A DNA stretch of 14,815 nt from Candidatus Bipolaricaulota bacterium (GTDB taxonomy: Bacteria > Bipolaricaulota > Bipolaricaulia > UBA7950 > UBA9294): the NCBI GenBank assembly GCA_018399865.1, contig JAGYNL010000258.1:1-14815 (forward strand), read 5' to 3'. Below are positions 1 through 8,042 of the stretch, piece by piece. The notes beneath the pieces are model-generated. The model did no database searches, was not told the DNA's origin, and worked only from the letters and a program-made list of their open reading frames with translations. The position numbers and the translations under genes are program-made. How positions within the stretch are numbered: the first letter of the stretch is position 1; each line of letters starts with the position of its first letter.

Positions 1-675
1 ACCATCTATCGCTATCTTAATACTCTTCTTGAAGCAGGCTATATCGAAAACGACGGCGACGGCGTATACCGCCTGGGAAACAAGATCTTAGAGCTGGGCA
101 GCAAAAAACTGAAGAAAATGCCCCTGCGGGAGGCAGCACACCCACTCCTCATAAAGCTAAACGCGGAGACACAGATGACCGTGCACCTCTGCATCCTTGA
201 TGGTCATGACGTTGTCTACATCGACAAGATCGAGAGCCACAGAACACTTCCCATTATGTCGAGGATCGGTAGCCGTGCGCCCGCCTATTGTACAGGAGTA
301 GGGAAGGCCCTTTTGAGCGGTCTCCCAACAGATCAGGTAGTCTCACTCCTGAAGGGAATGGACCTTGAAAAACGCACCCCAAACACAATCACGGATCCGA
401 TCAAGCTGCTTGAGGAGATCAAGTTAACCGCTGAGCGCGGCTATGCGATCGACAATGAGGAGCATGAACCCGGCGTAAAGTGCTTTGCTGCACCAATAGT
501 AGGATATGGAGGAGACATAATTGGCGCGATCAGCATAACAGGTTTGAAGCGCGAGTCGGATGATGCAACAGAGAGCGAACGTTTTGTAGCTGCTCTTAGG
601 AAGACGGCAAGAGAGACGTCACATATATTTGGGCACATGATACCTAAAAAAGCTGAGGGCGTGCAAAGGAGGTGA
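1..675 (+). CDS. IclR-family transcriptional regulator (5' truncated by window)
   Basis: The frame is open from base 1, so the gene begins upstream and 224 codons are visible. The first residues (TIYRYLNTLLEAGYI, then a YRLGNKILELG segment) match the recognition helix and wing of an IclR winged helix-turn-helix. From about residue 45 the IclR effector-binding domain follows, with typical segments: 'VVYIDKIES', 'RAPAYCTGVGKALLSGL', 'ERGYAIDNEEHEPGVKCFAAPI' and 'GAISITG'. Family members bind small metabolites, often sugar acids or aromatic acids, and usually repress or activate an adjacent catabolic operon. The gene lies 67 bases upstream of the ABC importer on the same strand, so it probably controls this cluster. 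The Met codon at 118 lies inside the DNA-binding domain and is not the start. The family call is secure; the ligand is unknown. Confidence 0.95.
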   Translation, partial: TIYRYLNTLLEAGYIENDGDGVYRLGNKILELGSKKLKKMPLREAAHPLLIKLNAETQMTVHLCILDGHDVVYIDKIESHRTLPIMSRIGSRAPAYCTGVGKALLSGLPTDQVVSLLKGMDLEKRTPNTITDPIKLLEEIKLTAERGYAIDNEEHEPGVKCFAAPIVGYGGDIIGAISITGLKRESDDATESERFVAALRKTARETSHIFGHMIPKKAEGVQRR

Positions 676-676
676 T
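665..676 (+). promoter_or_regulatory. Consensus Shine-Dalgarno sequence with no start codon behind it
   Basis: AAAGGAGGTGAT overlaps the last two Arg codons and the TGA of the IclR gene. It is a near-perfect anti-16S complement, but no ATG, GTG or TTG start lies at a usable distance; the next gene start is about 70 bases away with its own AGGAGG. It may be coincidental (AGG AGG encodes Arg-Arg) or the remnant of a lost small gene. Confidence 0.35.
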
Positions 677-724
677 TTCTGAAGCAGTAAGCTGAAGTAA
701 GGAGTCAGTTAGTTCCACTGATAC

Positions 725-734
725 AATACGTATT
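725..734. promoter_or_regulatory. Perfect 10-bp palindrome just before the binding-protein RBS, possible operator
   Basis: AATACGTATT is identical to its reverse complement and ends one base before the AGGAGG of the binding-protein gene. A bound protein here would cover the ribosome binding site region of the first transporter gene, so it is a candidate site for the adjacent IclR regulator. It does not match an IclR-family consensus I know, and a 10-bp palindrome can occur by chance in AT-rich DNA. I see no convincing -35/-10 pair in 676-742. Confidence 0.25.
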
Positions 735-735
735 A

Positions 736-741
736 AGGAGG
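736..741 (+). promoter_or_regulatory. RBS deciding the start of the binding-protein gene
   Basis: AGGAGG lies one base before the ATG at 743 and four bases before the second ATG at 746. The spacing favours 746 as the initiating codon; the proteins would differ by one Met. Confidence 0.6.
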
Positions 742-742
742 A

Positions 743-2095
743 ATGATGCATAAGCTCAGGTTTGTTGTAAGTTTACTTATTCTAGTTCTGGGGATTAGCT
801 GTATTGGATCAGCTAACGAGTTTACAGAGGAGGATCTTGCGCCCATAACAAATGAGACAGTGTACTTCCGAGGTTGGCAGTTCAGGACAGACGTAGTTCA
901 GGATAACATTGCTCGATACAACGAAACGCTGGACGGGCATGTGGATTACGCAACGGTCACTGGCGACTATCCAGCTTTGATGGAGACGAACCTCGTTGCT
1001 AATGCCCCTCTAGACATTTTGTATGCAAATCCTTCGCAAGCGTGCCGCTACTATGATGGTGGATGGATACTTCCTGCAGAGGAATTGCCAAATGCTAGTC
1101 TCATCAAAGCTGATCTCTATCCAAATATCCTTGATGCTTGGACCTATAAGGACAAACTATTAGGTATATCTTATTTCTGCTCGGTTCGTGGGATTGTTCT
1201 TACTAATCTTAAGAAATACAGCGAAGCTGGAATGTCTGACACTGATTTTCCCACCACCTGGGATGAGCTTTACGATCAGCTCTACGAATTGAGGGACAAA
1301 GGAATCGATCACCCATATCTACCCATGTGGTTTAACGAGTATTTTGGCATCAGCTGGTCTTTCTTACTAGAGACCCTGAATCGCGGCGGCCATGTGGCTG
1401 ATCCTGAAACTCATGCGCCTGCTGCTACTGTAGACGGTCCGGCAGGTGATACTTTGCGTGCTTGGAAGAGACTGTGGAATGATGGGATAATCCCGCGGGA
1501 TATTCTAAGCTACCTTGAGCCCGACTTTTTGGAAGCTTGGGGCTCTGGCGAGTATGTTTTCTCACCGGGGCAATTATACGATCTGAAGAAATTCAACGAC
1601 CCTCATTATTGTTCATTCGCTGGGTACGTCACTTTTCTTCCATTCCAAGGCCAGTCGTGGGGACTGCTTGATACGGCTATGTATCTAATGAGCAACCGGC
1701 GTCGGAGCGATGATCATACGCGCGATGTCATGGCTGCATTTTCGTGGTACGGGTACAAAGACCATGAAGGTGAGATATATGTTGGACAACGCTGGATGAA
1801 TGAAGCAATGCTTCTATCTGGTTACAAGACAGTCATGGAGAGCGAGCAGACCGAACAAGTAATGCGCGAGTCCCTCGCGCGGCCAAGCGACTACGACGCT
1901 CTCCTCGAACTCTATGCTAATGCTCCCTATCCGAGAGGCGTATTCAATGTAACCTGGTCTACGGAATTCAACGGCTGGCTTAGGGAAACCCTTCAGGAGT
2001 TCCTGCTTAATGACGAACCAGTCGATGAGATGATTAATGCAATTTGTAATAAGATTAATGATTTAAATGCCCAATACGGCATTGGCCAGCTGTAG
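743..2095 (+). CDS. ABC transporter extracellular solute-binding protein (family 1, sugar type)
   Basis: This 450-residue protein has the length and layout of a family 1 carbohydrate-binding protein (MalE/UgpB type). It starts with a positively charged N-terminus (MMHKLRF), a hydrophobic stretch (about residues 8-20) and a likely signal peptidase site after GSA (residue 24). A Cys at residue 20 follows GIS, a poor lipobox, so a lipoprotein is possible but less likely. The mature part is rich in Trp and Tyr, as in sugar-binding proteins, and includes a 'FPTTWDELYDQLYELRDKG' segment typical of the family. It is the first transporter gene after the IclR regulator and is followed by two permeases and an ATPase, so it should capture the substrate outside the membrane and deliver it to them. 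The start could be 746 (better RBS spacing). The substrate cannot be read from the sequence. Confidence 0.92.
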   Translation: MMHKLRFVVSLLILVLGISCIGSANEFTEEDLAPITNETVYFRGWQFRTDVVQDNIARYNETLDGHVDYATVTGDYPALMETNLVANAPLDILYANPSQACRYYDGGWILPAEELPNASLIKADLYPNILDAWTYKDKLLGISYFCSVRGIVLTNLKKYSEAGMSDTDFPTTWDELYDQLYELRDKGIDHPYLPMWFNEYFGISWSFLLETLNRGGHVADPETHAPAATVDGPAGDTLRAWKRLWNDGIIPRDILSYLEPDFLEAWGSGEYVFSPGQLYDLKKFNDPHYCSFAGYVTFLPFQGQSWGLLDTAMYLMSNRRRSDDHTRDVMAAFSWYGYKDHEGEIYVGQRWMNEAMLLSGYKTVMESEQTEQVMRESLARPSDYDALLELYANAPYPRGVFNVTWSTEFNGWLRETLQEFLLNDEPVDEMINAICNKINDLNAQYGIGQL

Positions 2096-2106
2096 CTGAA
2101 CAGAAC

Positions 2107-2133
2107 GGGGAGGGACCAATCTAGTCCCTCCCC
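2107..2133 (+). terminator. Strong GC-rich hairpin between binding-protein and permease genes
   Basis: The arms GGGGAGGGAC (2107-2116) and GTCCCTCCCC (2124-2133) pair perfectly over 10 bp around a 7-base loop. The bases after it are CTATAATAGC rather than a U-tract, so it is a poor intrinsic terminator. It sits where many importer operons carry a hairpin that protects the 3' end of the binding-protein mRNA or attenuates read-through, which makes binding protein more abundant than permeases. That is the role I infer. Confidence 0.7.
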
Positions 2134-2172
2134 TCTATAATAGCAAGCAGCATTTATTTTGGTGAGTTAAAG

Positions 2173-3066
2173 ATGCGAAGATTTAGAAATCGGACAACAG
2201 AATTGTCAAATCTTCAGTTCGCACTATTATTGACCGTCCCTGTGCTGGTTTTCTTGGTAATAGTCGTTGTTTACCCTCTGGGCTATTCGCTGTGGACAAG
2301 TCTACACAACGTTTCCTTTTTTGGCGGCTTCCATCAGACATTTGTCGGATTTGACAACTACATCGAAGCATTCCATTCGGCCCACTTCTGGCATTCCGTA
2401 GCCGTATCCTGTCGTTTTACAGTTGAATCAGTTCTCCTTACACTCCTTTTAGGGCTCGGTATAGCCCTTGTACTTGCTCGGCCTTTCCGGGGTAAGGGAC
2501 TTATTAGGTCCATCGTCATTCTGCCATGGGCCGTTTCACGGTACGGCGTAGGCATCATGTTCAAGTATATATGGCGGGGCCGGACAGGCTTGTTCACTGC
2601 CCTAGCATATCTCTTCGGCGTCCCTACAACCATTAGTGGCCTTGAAGAGAATGTTGTGATTGAGACGCTAGCCATAGGAAATGCATGGAATCTTGCTCCT
2701 CTCGTTGCTTTTTTCTTGTTGGCAAACATCGAGACCATTCCGCGTCGCCTCTATGATCTGGCTTCCATCGATGACTGTAGCGTGGTCGAGAAATTCTGGT
2801 ATGTTACACTTCCCTATTTGAGATATACTCTGTTCATCTTCGCTGCTATCTCTTCTGTTCTGTCACTCAAAGTCTTCGATTATATCTTCGTTCAAACAGG
2901 GGGAGGGCCAGGAACAGCCTCCGCTACACTTACTTACCAGATTTACAAAGAAAGTTTTTTAAATTTCCATTTAGGTTATGGCGCTGCCCTGTCTGTCTAT
3001 CTTCTTCTTTTGATTCTCTCGTCAACTCTGCTCTTATACGTCGTTTGGGGGAGGAAAGAGAGCTAG
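2173..3066 (+). CDS. ABC sugar transporter permease, MalF/UgpA-like
   Basis: This 297-residue integral membrane protein has about six hydrophobic segments (around residues 17-37, 78-102, 110-130, 165-185, 215-238 and 270-292). The EAA-type cytoplasmic loop that contacts the ATPase is at about 193-217 (YDLASIDDCSVVEKF, then VTLPYLR). A 'GGGPGTASATLTYQIY' segment near 243-258 is typical of MalF/UgpA-type permeases. The position normally held by the conserved Gly of the EAA loop appears to be Asp201 (IDD instead of IDG), which is unusual; the partner permease keeps Gly. A GGTGAG site at 2161-2166 supports the start. The stop codon directly abuts the next ATG, so the two permeases are translationally coupled and should form the heterodimeric channel. 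Confidence 0.93.
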   Translation: MRRFRNRTTELSNLQFALLLTVPVLVFLVIVVVYPLGYSLWTSLHNVSFFGGFHQTFVGFDNYIEAFHSAHFWHSVAVSCRFTVESVLLTLLLGLGIALVLARPFRGKGLIRSIVILPWAVSRYGVGIMFKYIWRGRTGLFTALAYLFGVPTTISGLEENVVIETLAIGNAWNLAPLVAFFLLANIETIPRRLYDLASIDDCSVVEKFWYVTLPYLRYTLFIFAAISSVLSLKVFDYIFVQTGGGPGTASATLTYQIYKESFLNFHLGYGAALSVYLLLLILSSTLLLYVVWGRKES

Positions 3067-3927
3067 ATGAAGAAGAACATTCTTAAATGGATACTCATCA
3101 CTGTCGTGTTAGTGTGGACATTGGTCCCTTTAGTCTGGTTCCTCAAAACAGCCTTCCAGACTCCGGCGGAGATTTCTTCATTCCCGCCAAGATTTTATCC
3201 TCATCACCCAACACCATTGGGGCTTATTACAGTCCTCGGTTTTAGGTATACGGCTAGTAATGGGCAAACGTTTTCACCTTCTGGCCAAGCGGCTCAGATC
3301 GTAAGGGGTTTTCTGAACAGCTTCGTTGTCGCTGTATCCGTTACAGTGATTACTCTATTCGTGGTGGTTCCTTTGGCATATGTGTTTGGCCGCCTTCAAT
3401 TCCCCCACAAAAACAAGCTGCTATTTGCAGTACTTCTCTCAGTGGCAGTGCCCCCGATTTCGACGCTGATCCCCTTTTATATTATGTTCGTTCGGTTAGA
3501 GTTATCAGGGACTCTTATTGGGTTGATACTTGTCACATTGACTGTCACAATACCTTTTGTTGCGTGGATGATGATCGGTTTCTTCAAGAATCTGCCTAGG
3601 ATTGAACCTTTGGCAAGAATTGATGGATTTTCCAGAACAGAGGCATTTATCAGGGTCGTTGTCCCAATGGCCAAGGTAGGAATCGGTGTAGGTTCTGTAA
3701 TATCATTCTTATTTGCCTGGAATGAATACACATTTGCCTGGATAATGACGAATGGAACACCAGCTGCAACGATCTCGCCAGCTATTTCAGGTTTCCTATT
3801 TATGCACCCGGAACCAGAACATCTCGCAGCTGCATTGCTCTATTCATTGATCCCACCTTTTTTAGTGGCCTATGTACTACAGCGTTATATCTCACAAATG
3901 AATGTTGTTGAATCTATAGGGAGTTAA
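3067..3927 (+). CDS. ABC sugar transporter permease, MalG/UgpE-like
   Basis: This 286-residue membrane protein has an N-terminal membrane helix (about 8-27), then 'KTAFQTPAEISSFPPRFYP', the typical MalG-type start of the periplasmic segment. Further helices lie near 84-108, 117-142, 148-172, 205-225 and 255-272. The EAA loop at about 180-200 reads EPLARIDGFSRTEAF and then IRVVVP, with the conserved Gly at 187. A conserved 'FLFAWNEYTFAW' segment follows at about 214-225. It starts immediately after the TAG of the first permease, with a GGGGGAGG tract overlapping that gene's end. It forms the second half of the translocation channel. Length and motifs are normal for the family. Confidence 0.94.
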   Translation: MKKNILKWILITVVLVWTLVPLVWFLKTAFQTPAEISSFPPRFYPHHPTPLGLITVLGFRYTASNGQTFSPSGQAAQIVRGFLNSFVVAVSVTVITLFVVVPLAYVFGRLQFPHKNKLLFAVLLSVAVPPISTLIPFYIMFVRLELSGTLIGLILVTLTVTIPFVAWMMIGFFKNLPRIEPLARIDGFSRTEAFIRVVVPMAKVGIGVGSVISFLFAWNEYTFAWIMTNGTPAATISPAISGFLFMHPEPEHLAAALLYSLIPPFLVAYVLQRYISQMNVVESIGS

Positions 3928-3932
3928 TTCTT

Positions 3933-5036
3933 ATGCCGGACATATACGTTGAAAACCTAGAGCGAAGATTTGGCCAGCAAACTGCAGTTGACGGGATAAC
4001 TCTCAGGATCATGGATAGGGAACTAATAATCTTTCTAGGACCGTCCGGCTGTGGAAAGACAACAACTTTAAACTGCATCGCTGGGCTTGATACACCTACA
4101 AGGGGGAAAGTGTACTTCGATGATCTGGATGTTACCAATTACTCTCCACACAAGAGGAGTATCGCCATGGTGTTTCAATCCTCACTTCTCTATCCACACC
4201 TCAATGCAGAAGCTAATATTAGAATGAGTCTTAAAAAAGCTAAACTGGCTAAAGCAGAGGTAGTGCGACGTATTGAGCATGCTTGTGCGATTCTTCAGAT
4301 CAAGGATGTCTTAGCGAAAAAGCCATTCGATATGAGCGGGGGAGAGCGTCAACGAGTAGCTATTGCAAAAGCACTTGTGAGAAACCCGGCTGCGTTTCTT
4401 CTTGATGAGCCTCTAGCAAATCTGGATGCAGCACTTAGGGAGACCCTGCGCGCGGAGATCGTTGCGATGCAGAAAAATCTCGGAGTGACTATGGTGCTCG
4501 TTACTCACGATCAGGTCGAAGCGATGACGATGGGGGACCGGATCTGTGTAATGCTGAATGGAAGGATTCAACAGGTAGGAACTCCATTGAATCTCTATAA
4601 CGAACCTGACAATCGTTTCGTTGCGGGGTTTGTGGGTTCTCCTCCGATGAATTTCTTCCAAGGCTTAATCGAGGAAAGAGAAGAAGCCTTCTGGTTCCGT
4701 TCAGGCTCCCTAGAACTAGCGTTCCCCTCTGAGATGCAAGAAGCACTTCCGATGGAACTCTGTGGACGGGATCTCATGATTGGGGTTCGCCCACAGCATC
4801 TGCGACTGTCCTTAAAGAAGAATGTAAACGGGTTTTCTGGCGCAGTTTATGCCGTTGAACAATTGGGCAAAGAGACTATTGTAGGAATCGTATATGAAAA
4901 TAATCAGTATCGAGCAATTACTGCACCTGAATCTGGAATCAAAATAGGTGATCATGTCTACGTTCATCCTTGTCTTAGCGCATGCCACCTTTTTGAGAGG
5001 GACTCGGGAAAGCGCATCTCCCTCAAATTACCATGA
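3933..5036 (+). CDS. ABC transporter ATP-binding protein, MalK/UgpC/MsmK-like
   Basis: This 367-residue ATPase powers the importer. It has Walker A GPSGCGKT (36-43), Q-loop Gln82 (VFQSSLLYPH), signature MSGGERQ (134-140), Walker B FLLDE (155-159), D-loop NLD (163-165) and switch His192 (VTHDQ). All are intact. After residue ~235 ('GSPPMNFFQG') comes the C-terminal TOBE/OB-fold regulatory domain of the MalK class, with 'IGVRPQHLRL' near 283-292. The presence of this domain and the length (360-370) place it in the sugar importer (CUT1) class rather than amino-acid transporters. AGGGAG (3918-3923) gives nine-base spacing to the start, five bases after the permease stop. The gene completes a four-part transporter. 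Confidence 0.96.
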   Translation: MPDIYVENLERRFGQQTAVDGITLRIMDRELIIFLGPSGCGKTTTLNCIAGLDTPTRGKVYFDDLDVTNYSPHKRSIAMVFQSSLLYPHLNAEANIRMSLKKAKLAKAEVVRRIEHACAILQIKDVLAKKPFDMSGGERQRVAIAKALVRNPAAFLLDEPLANLDAALRETLRAEIVAMQKNLGVTMVLVTHDQVEAMTMGDRICVMLNGRIQQVGTPLNLYNEPDNRFVAGFVGSPPMNFFQGLIEEREEAFWFRSGSLELAFPSEMQEALPMELCGRDLMIGVRPQHLRLSLKKNVNGFSGAVYAVEQLGKETIVGIVYENNQYRAITAPESGIKIGDHVYVHPCLSACHLFERDSGKRISLKLP

Positions 5037-5051
5037 AAAGAGAATTGTGAA

Positions 5052-6050
5052 ATGAGACGTATAAGAATCGGAGTGGTGGGCGTAGGGTTTATGGGAGCAT
5101 TGCATGCGCGAGTGCTTGCCACTATGCCTGAAGTTGAGCTCGTAGCTGTCGCAGATAGAAGAGTAGAGAGGGCACGAGAAGTTGCAAATAATTACAACAT
5201 CCCTAACGCGCTTGATGATGTCGGTCAATTGCTAGACAAGGTCGAAGGGGTCGTTATCGCGTCGCCTGAGAGCATACACAAAGGCCACGCGCTAATGGCA
5301 ATAGAACACGACTGTCACGTATTGCTTGAGAAACCACTTGCCAAGTCGCTGGAAGATGGGCAAGTCATTTACGAGAAGGCACAAGCCTCACGCGGGATAT
5401 TCATGCTTGGTTATCTCCTCCGATTTGATCCTCGCTATGTAGCTGGAAAGAAACAAGTAGAAAAAGTTGGTCCAATTACTGCAATCCACGCCTGCAGAAG
5501 AGGTTTTATTGATATGTCCGAGAAGCTTAGTAAATGGACACATCCCTTGTTCTACCAGGCAATTCATGATATCGACGTTATGCATTGGTACGCAAATGAA
5601 CCTGCAAAGGAGGTCTATGCTGTTGGATCCAATCGGCTACTGCGATCGGACATTCCTGAAGCAGTGACAGCGATCATTCGCTTCAACAGTGGTGCAGTAG
5701 CAAGCATAGATACAAATTGGGTATTACCGCCTGAGTTCAAAGCAGCATTGCACTCCAGAATCGAGGTATTTGGAGCTAATGGTACAGTCACTGTGGAAAG
5801 CCTAGACCAAGGCGTGCGCTCTTGCTTGAGGAACAAGGGATTTGCCTTCCCGGACGTGTTGCATTGGCCCGAGGTTCATGGCCGTATCGAAGGAGATCTC
5901 AGACGGGAGCTTGAGCATTTCATAGGCTGCATCCGCACAGGGGATCAACCATTGTCCACCGTGGAGAATGGTCTTGTATCTCTGGAAACCGCTTTGGCTA
6001 TGATAAAGTCCATGGCAAGTGAAAAGCCGGTAGCTGTAAATTGTACTTAG
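5052..6050 (+). CDS. Gfo/Idh/MocA-family NAD(P)-dependent oxidoreductase
   Basis: This 332-residue protein has an N-terminal Rossmann fold with GVVGVGFMG (residues 7-15), the 'ADRRVERA' end of the second beta strand, and the family motif EKPLAKS (93-99) with catalytic-type Lys94. The C-terminal domain has 'YQAIHDIDVMHWYANEP' (168-184) with His172. Enzymes of this family oxidise or reduce a hydroxyl on sugars, inositols or sugar acids in the cytosol. In inositol-dehydrogenase-type members an Asp lies four residues before this His; here that position is Tyr168, so the substrate or proton relay may differ. The gene follows the ATPase by 15 bases and has only a weak purine-rich RBS, suggesting translation linked to the transporter genes. 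Placement in an importer operon supports action on the imported compound. The exact reaction is unknown. Confidence 0.92.
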   Translation: MRRIRIGVVGVGFMGALHARVLATMPEVELVAVADRRVERAREVANNYNIPNALDDVGQLLDKVEGVVIASPESIHKGHALMAIEHDCHVLLEKPLAKSLEDGQVIYEKAQASRGIFMLGYLLRFDPRYVAGKKQVEKVGPITAIHACRRGFIDMSEKLSKWTHPLFYQAIHDIDVMHWYANEPAKEVYAVGSNRLLRSDIPEAVTAIIRFNSGAVASIDTNWVLPPEFKAALHSRIEVFGANGTVTVESLDQGVRSCLRNKGFAFPDVLHWPEVHGRIEGDLRRELEHFIGCIRTGDQPLSTVENGLVSLETALAMIKSMASEKPVAVNCT

Positions 6051-6100
6051 ATATGATGACTTGGATGATGTATTAGACTGCGCATGAAAGGAGCCGTACT

Positions 6101-7990
6101 ATGCAAGGAGTTTGGGGAAGATACGCATTGATAGATCTTTCAGGACGTGTCGTAGAGGATTATGATATTCCCGAAATGTGGTACAAGAAACACCTCGGAG
6201 GTCGTGGGATAGGCTCAAGGATCTTGATCGAGGAAGTTGTGAGGAAGCGCAGCCAGATCGAGCCCTTGGGTGAAGATAACATCATCATCTTTGGGACCGG
6301 GCCAATGCAAGGAACAGCTGCCCCTGGTGCAGGCAAACACTTCGTAATGGGGTGGTCTCCCAAAACTGGGACAGCGAATGAATCATATGCTGGCGGATAT
6401 TGGGGGCACGAACTCTCTCACACTGGATACGATGGAATCATAGTCACCGGAAAATCAGAAGAACCTGTGTATATATACATTGAAGGCGAGCGAATCCAGA
6501 TACTGACCGCCAAAGATCTTTGGGGCTCTACACCGGCGGATTGTGAACAGCTTCTCAAGCAGAGGCATGGTAATTTGACCCGCGTTGCTGCAATAGGAAG
6601 GGCCGGCGAAGCACTAGTTAATTTCGCCTGCATAATGAATGACCGTTGCCGAGCAGCTGGCCGTCCGGGATTCGGGGCTGTAATGGGCAGCAAGAGATTA
6701 AAGGCAATAGCAGTTCGTGGTACTATGGCGCGTTCGTATTCTGACGAACAAGATCTGAAAGAAGCTATAAGGCAATTTTCTGCCATAACACGGGCTAATC
6801 CAGCTCTTAAGGCTTTAGGAAAACACGGCACTGCCGCAAGTGTACTTGCACTAAATAGTCTTGGTGAATTACCCACACAAAACTTTCAAAAGGGTACGTT
6901 TGTTGGAGCTGGTGACATAACAGGTGAAAAGCTTACTAGTTCGTTACTGGTTGGTAGAGAAACGTGTGCAGGTTGTCCAGTACGTTGTAAACGGGTTGTT
7001 GAGACTGAGATCTTTGGCGAGCGTGTGTTGCCTGACTATGGCGGACCGGAATACGAGACCACTGCAGCTTTTGGTTCACTTTGCTTAATAGACGACTTGA
7101 AATCCATCGCTCTCGCAAGCCAAAAGTGTAATCAGTACGGGCTTGATACGATTAGCACAGGTGCCCTGATTGCGCACCTCATGGAAGCTACCGAACGCGG
7201 TTTCATATCTACATCTGATGGGATCTCTTGGGGTGACGGGAGAAAGGCATGTGAAATAATCGATCTCATTGCAGAGAGGCGTGGTCTGGGTGAGTTTCTG
7301 GCAAGAGGCCTTTCCAATGTTGCTGCCGAGTTAGGGACAAGCAGCTTCGCAGTTGCAATTAAGGGAGTTGAGGTTCCCATGCATGATCCAAGAGCTAAGA
7401 AAGGTCTAGCAATAAGCTACGCTACAAGTCCTCGAGGGGCAACTCATCTTGAGGCAATGCATGACGATATGTTCGAGGGACCGCCAAAGCCTACACCTGA
7501 AATCGGTTTAGTCGATCCAATTGAGCGCTTTTCCTGGGATAATAAGGCATTTGCATGTAAGAGTTACGAAGATCTTTATTCTTTTGTCGATTCATGCATT
7601 GTTTGTGGATTCATTTCTTGGAATCAGTCAGCAAGCAAGGATTATTATCCTTTTGGAAGCATAAGACGCATTATCAACGCAGTCACTGGTTTGGAGATTG
7701 ATGCCGAACAAATGCAGCTGATCGGGGAACGCAACTACGTAATAAGGAAGATCATCAGCGCGTACTCTGGTTATAGGATAACAGATGATTGTTTGCCCGA
7801 AAGGCTTAAATGTCCGCTAAAGGACGCTGGTCCCTCTGAAGGTGAAATGATAACAGACGAAGCATTGCAGTCCGCGATTGATGAGTACTACCAGCTACGA
7901 GGATTCGATGCTTATGGCCCGACAGACGCCAAATTGAGGGACCTTGACCTTCAGGAACTAGCAGGGCTAATTGAGCGGTCTATTCAGTGA
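6101..7990 (+). CDS. Aldehyde:ferredoxin oxidoreductase family protein (tungstopterin, 4Fe-4S)
   Basis: This full-length 629-residue AOR-family protein catalyses oxidation of an aldehyde to a carboxylic acid with ferredoxin as acceptor. Pterin-binding segments are visible at GTGPMQGTAAPGAGKH (65-80), GGYWGHELSHTGYDG (98-112), GRPGFGAVMGSKRLKAIA (187-204) and DPRAKKGLAISYATSPRG (429-446). The cubane ligands are CAGCPVRC (Cys289, 292, 296), and the fourth is probably Cys502 in SCIVCGF. GPEYET (315-320) is the expected conserved active-site stretch. AAAGGAG at 6087-6093 with seven-base spacing fixes the start. It sits within a sugar-importer operon, unlike most characterised archaeal or acetogen AORs, so a sugar-derived aldehyde is a plausible substrate. 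Family certain; substrate and metal (W rather than Mo) inferred. Confidence 0.95.
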   Translation: MQGVWGRYALIDLSGRVVEDYDIPEMWYKKHLGGRGIGSRILIEEVVRKRSQIEPLGEDNIIIFGTGPMQGTAAPGAGKHFVMGWSPKTGTANESYAGGYWGHELSHTGYDGIIVTGKSEEPVYIYIEGERIQILTAKDLWGSTPADCEQLLKQRHGNLTRVAAIGRAGEALVNFACIMNDRCRAAGRPGFGAVMGSKRLKAIAVRGTMARSYSDEQDLKEAIRQFSAITRANPALKALGKHGTAASVLALNSLGELPTQNFQKGTFVGAGDITGEKLTSSLLVGRETCAGCPVRCKRVVETEIFGERVLPDYGGPEYETTAAFGSLCLIDDLKSIALASQKCNQYGLDTISTGALIAHLMEATERGFISTSDGISWGDGRKACEIIDLIAERRGLGEFLARGLSNVAAELGTSSFAVAIKGVEVPMHDPRAKKGLAISYATSPRGATHLEAMHDDMFEGPPKPTPEIGLVDPIERFSWDNKAFACKSYEDLYSFVDSCIVCGFISWNQSASKDYYPFGSIRRIINAVTGLEIDAEQMQLIGERNYVIRKIISAYSGYRITDDCLPERLKCPLKDAGPSEGEMITDEALQSAIDEYYQLRGFDAYGPTDAKLRDLDLQELAGLIERSIQ

Positions 7991-8042
7991 GGCAAACGAA
8001 GGTTGGACACTAAAAAAGGCGTGTGTTAAGGAGTGTACGGAT

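Noticed and set aside
118..120. ATG as the start of the IclR gene
   Set aside because: The frame is open upstream to base 1 and encodes the end of the winged helix, so the true start lies before the window.
2136..2141. TATAAT as a -10 promoter element for the first permease
   Set aside because: No -35-like hexamer lies 16-18 bases upstream; the expected region is the GC-rich hairpin stem.
7971..7973. TTG as the start of the M20 gene, overlapping the AOR gene
   Set aside because: ATG 8043 has a strong TAAGGAG at proper distance and the family sequence begins after it.
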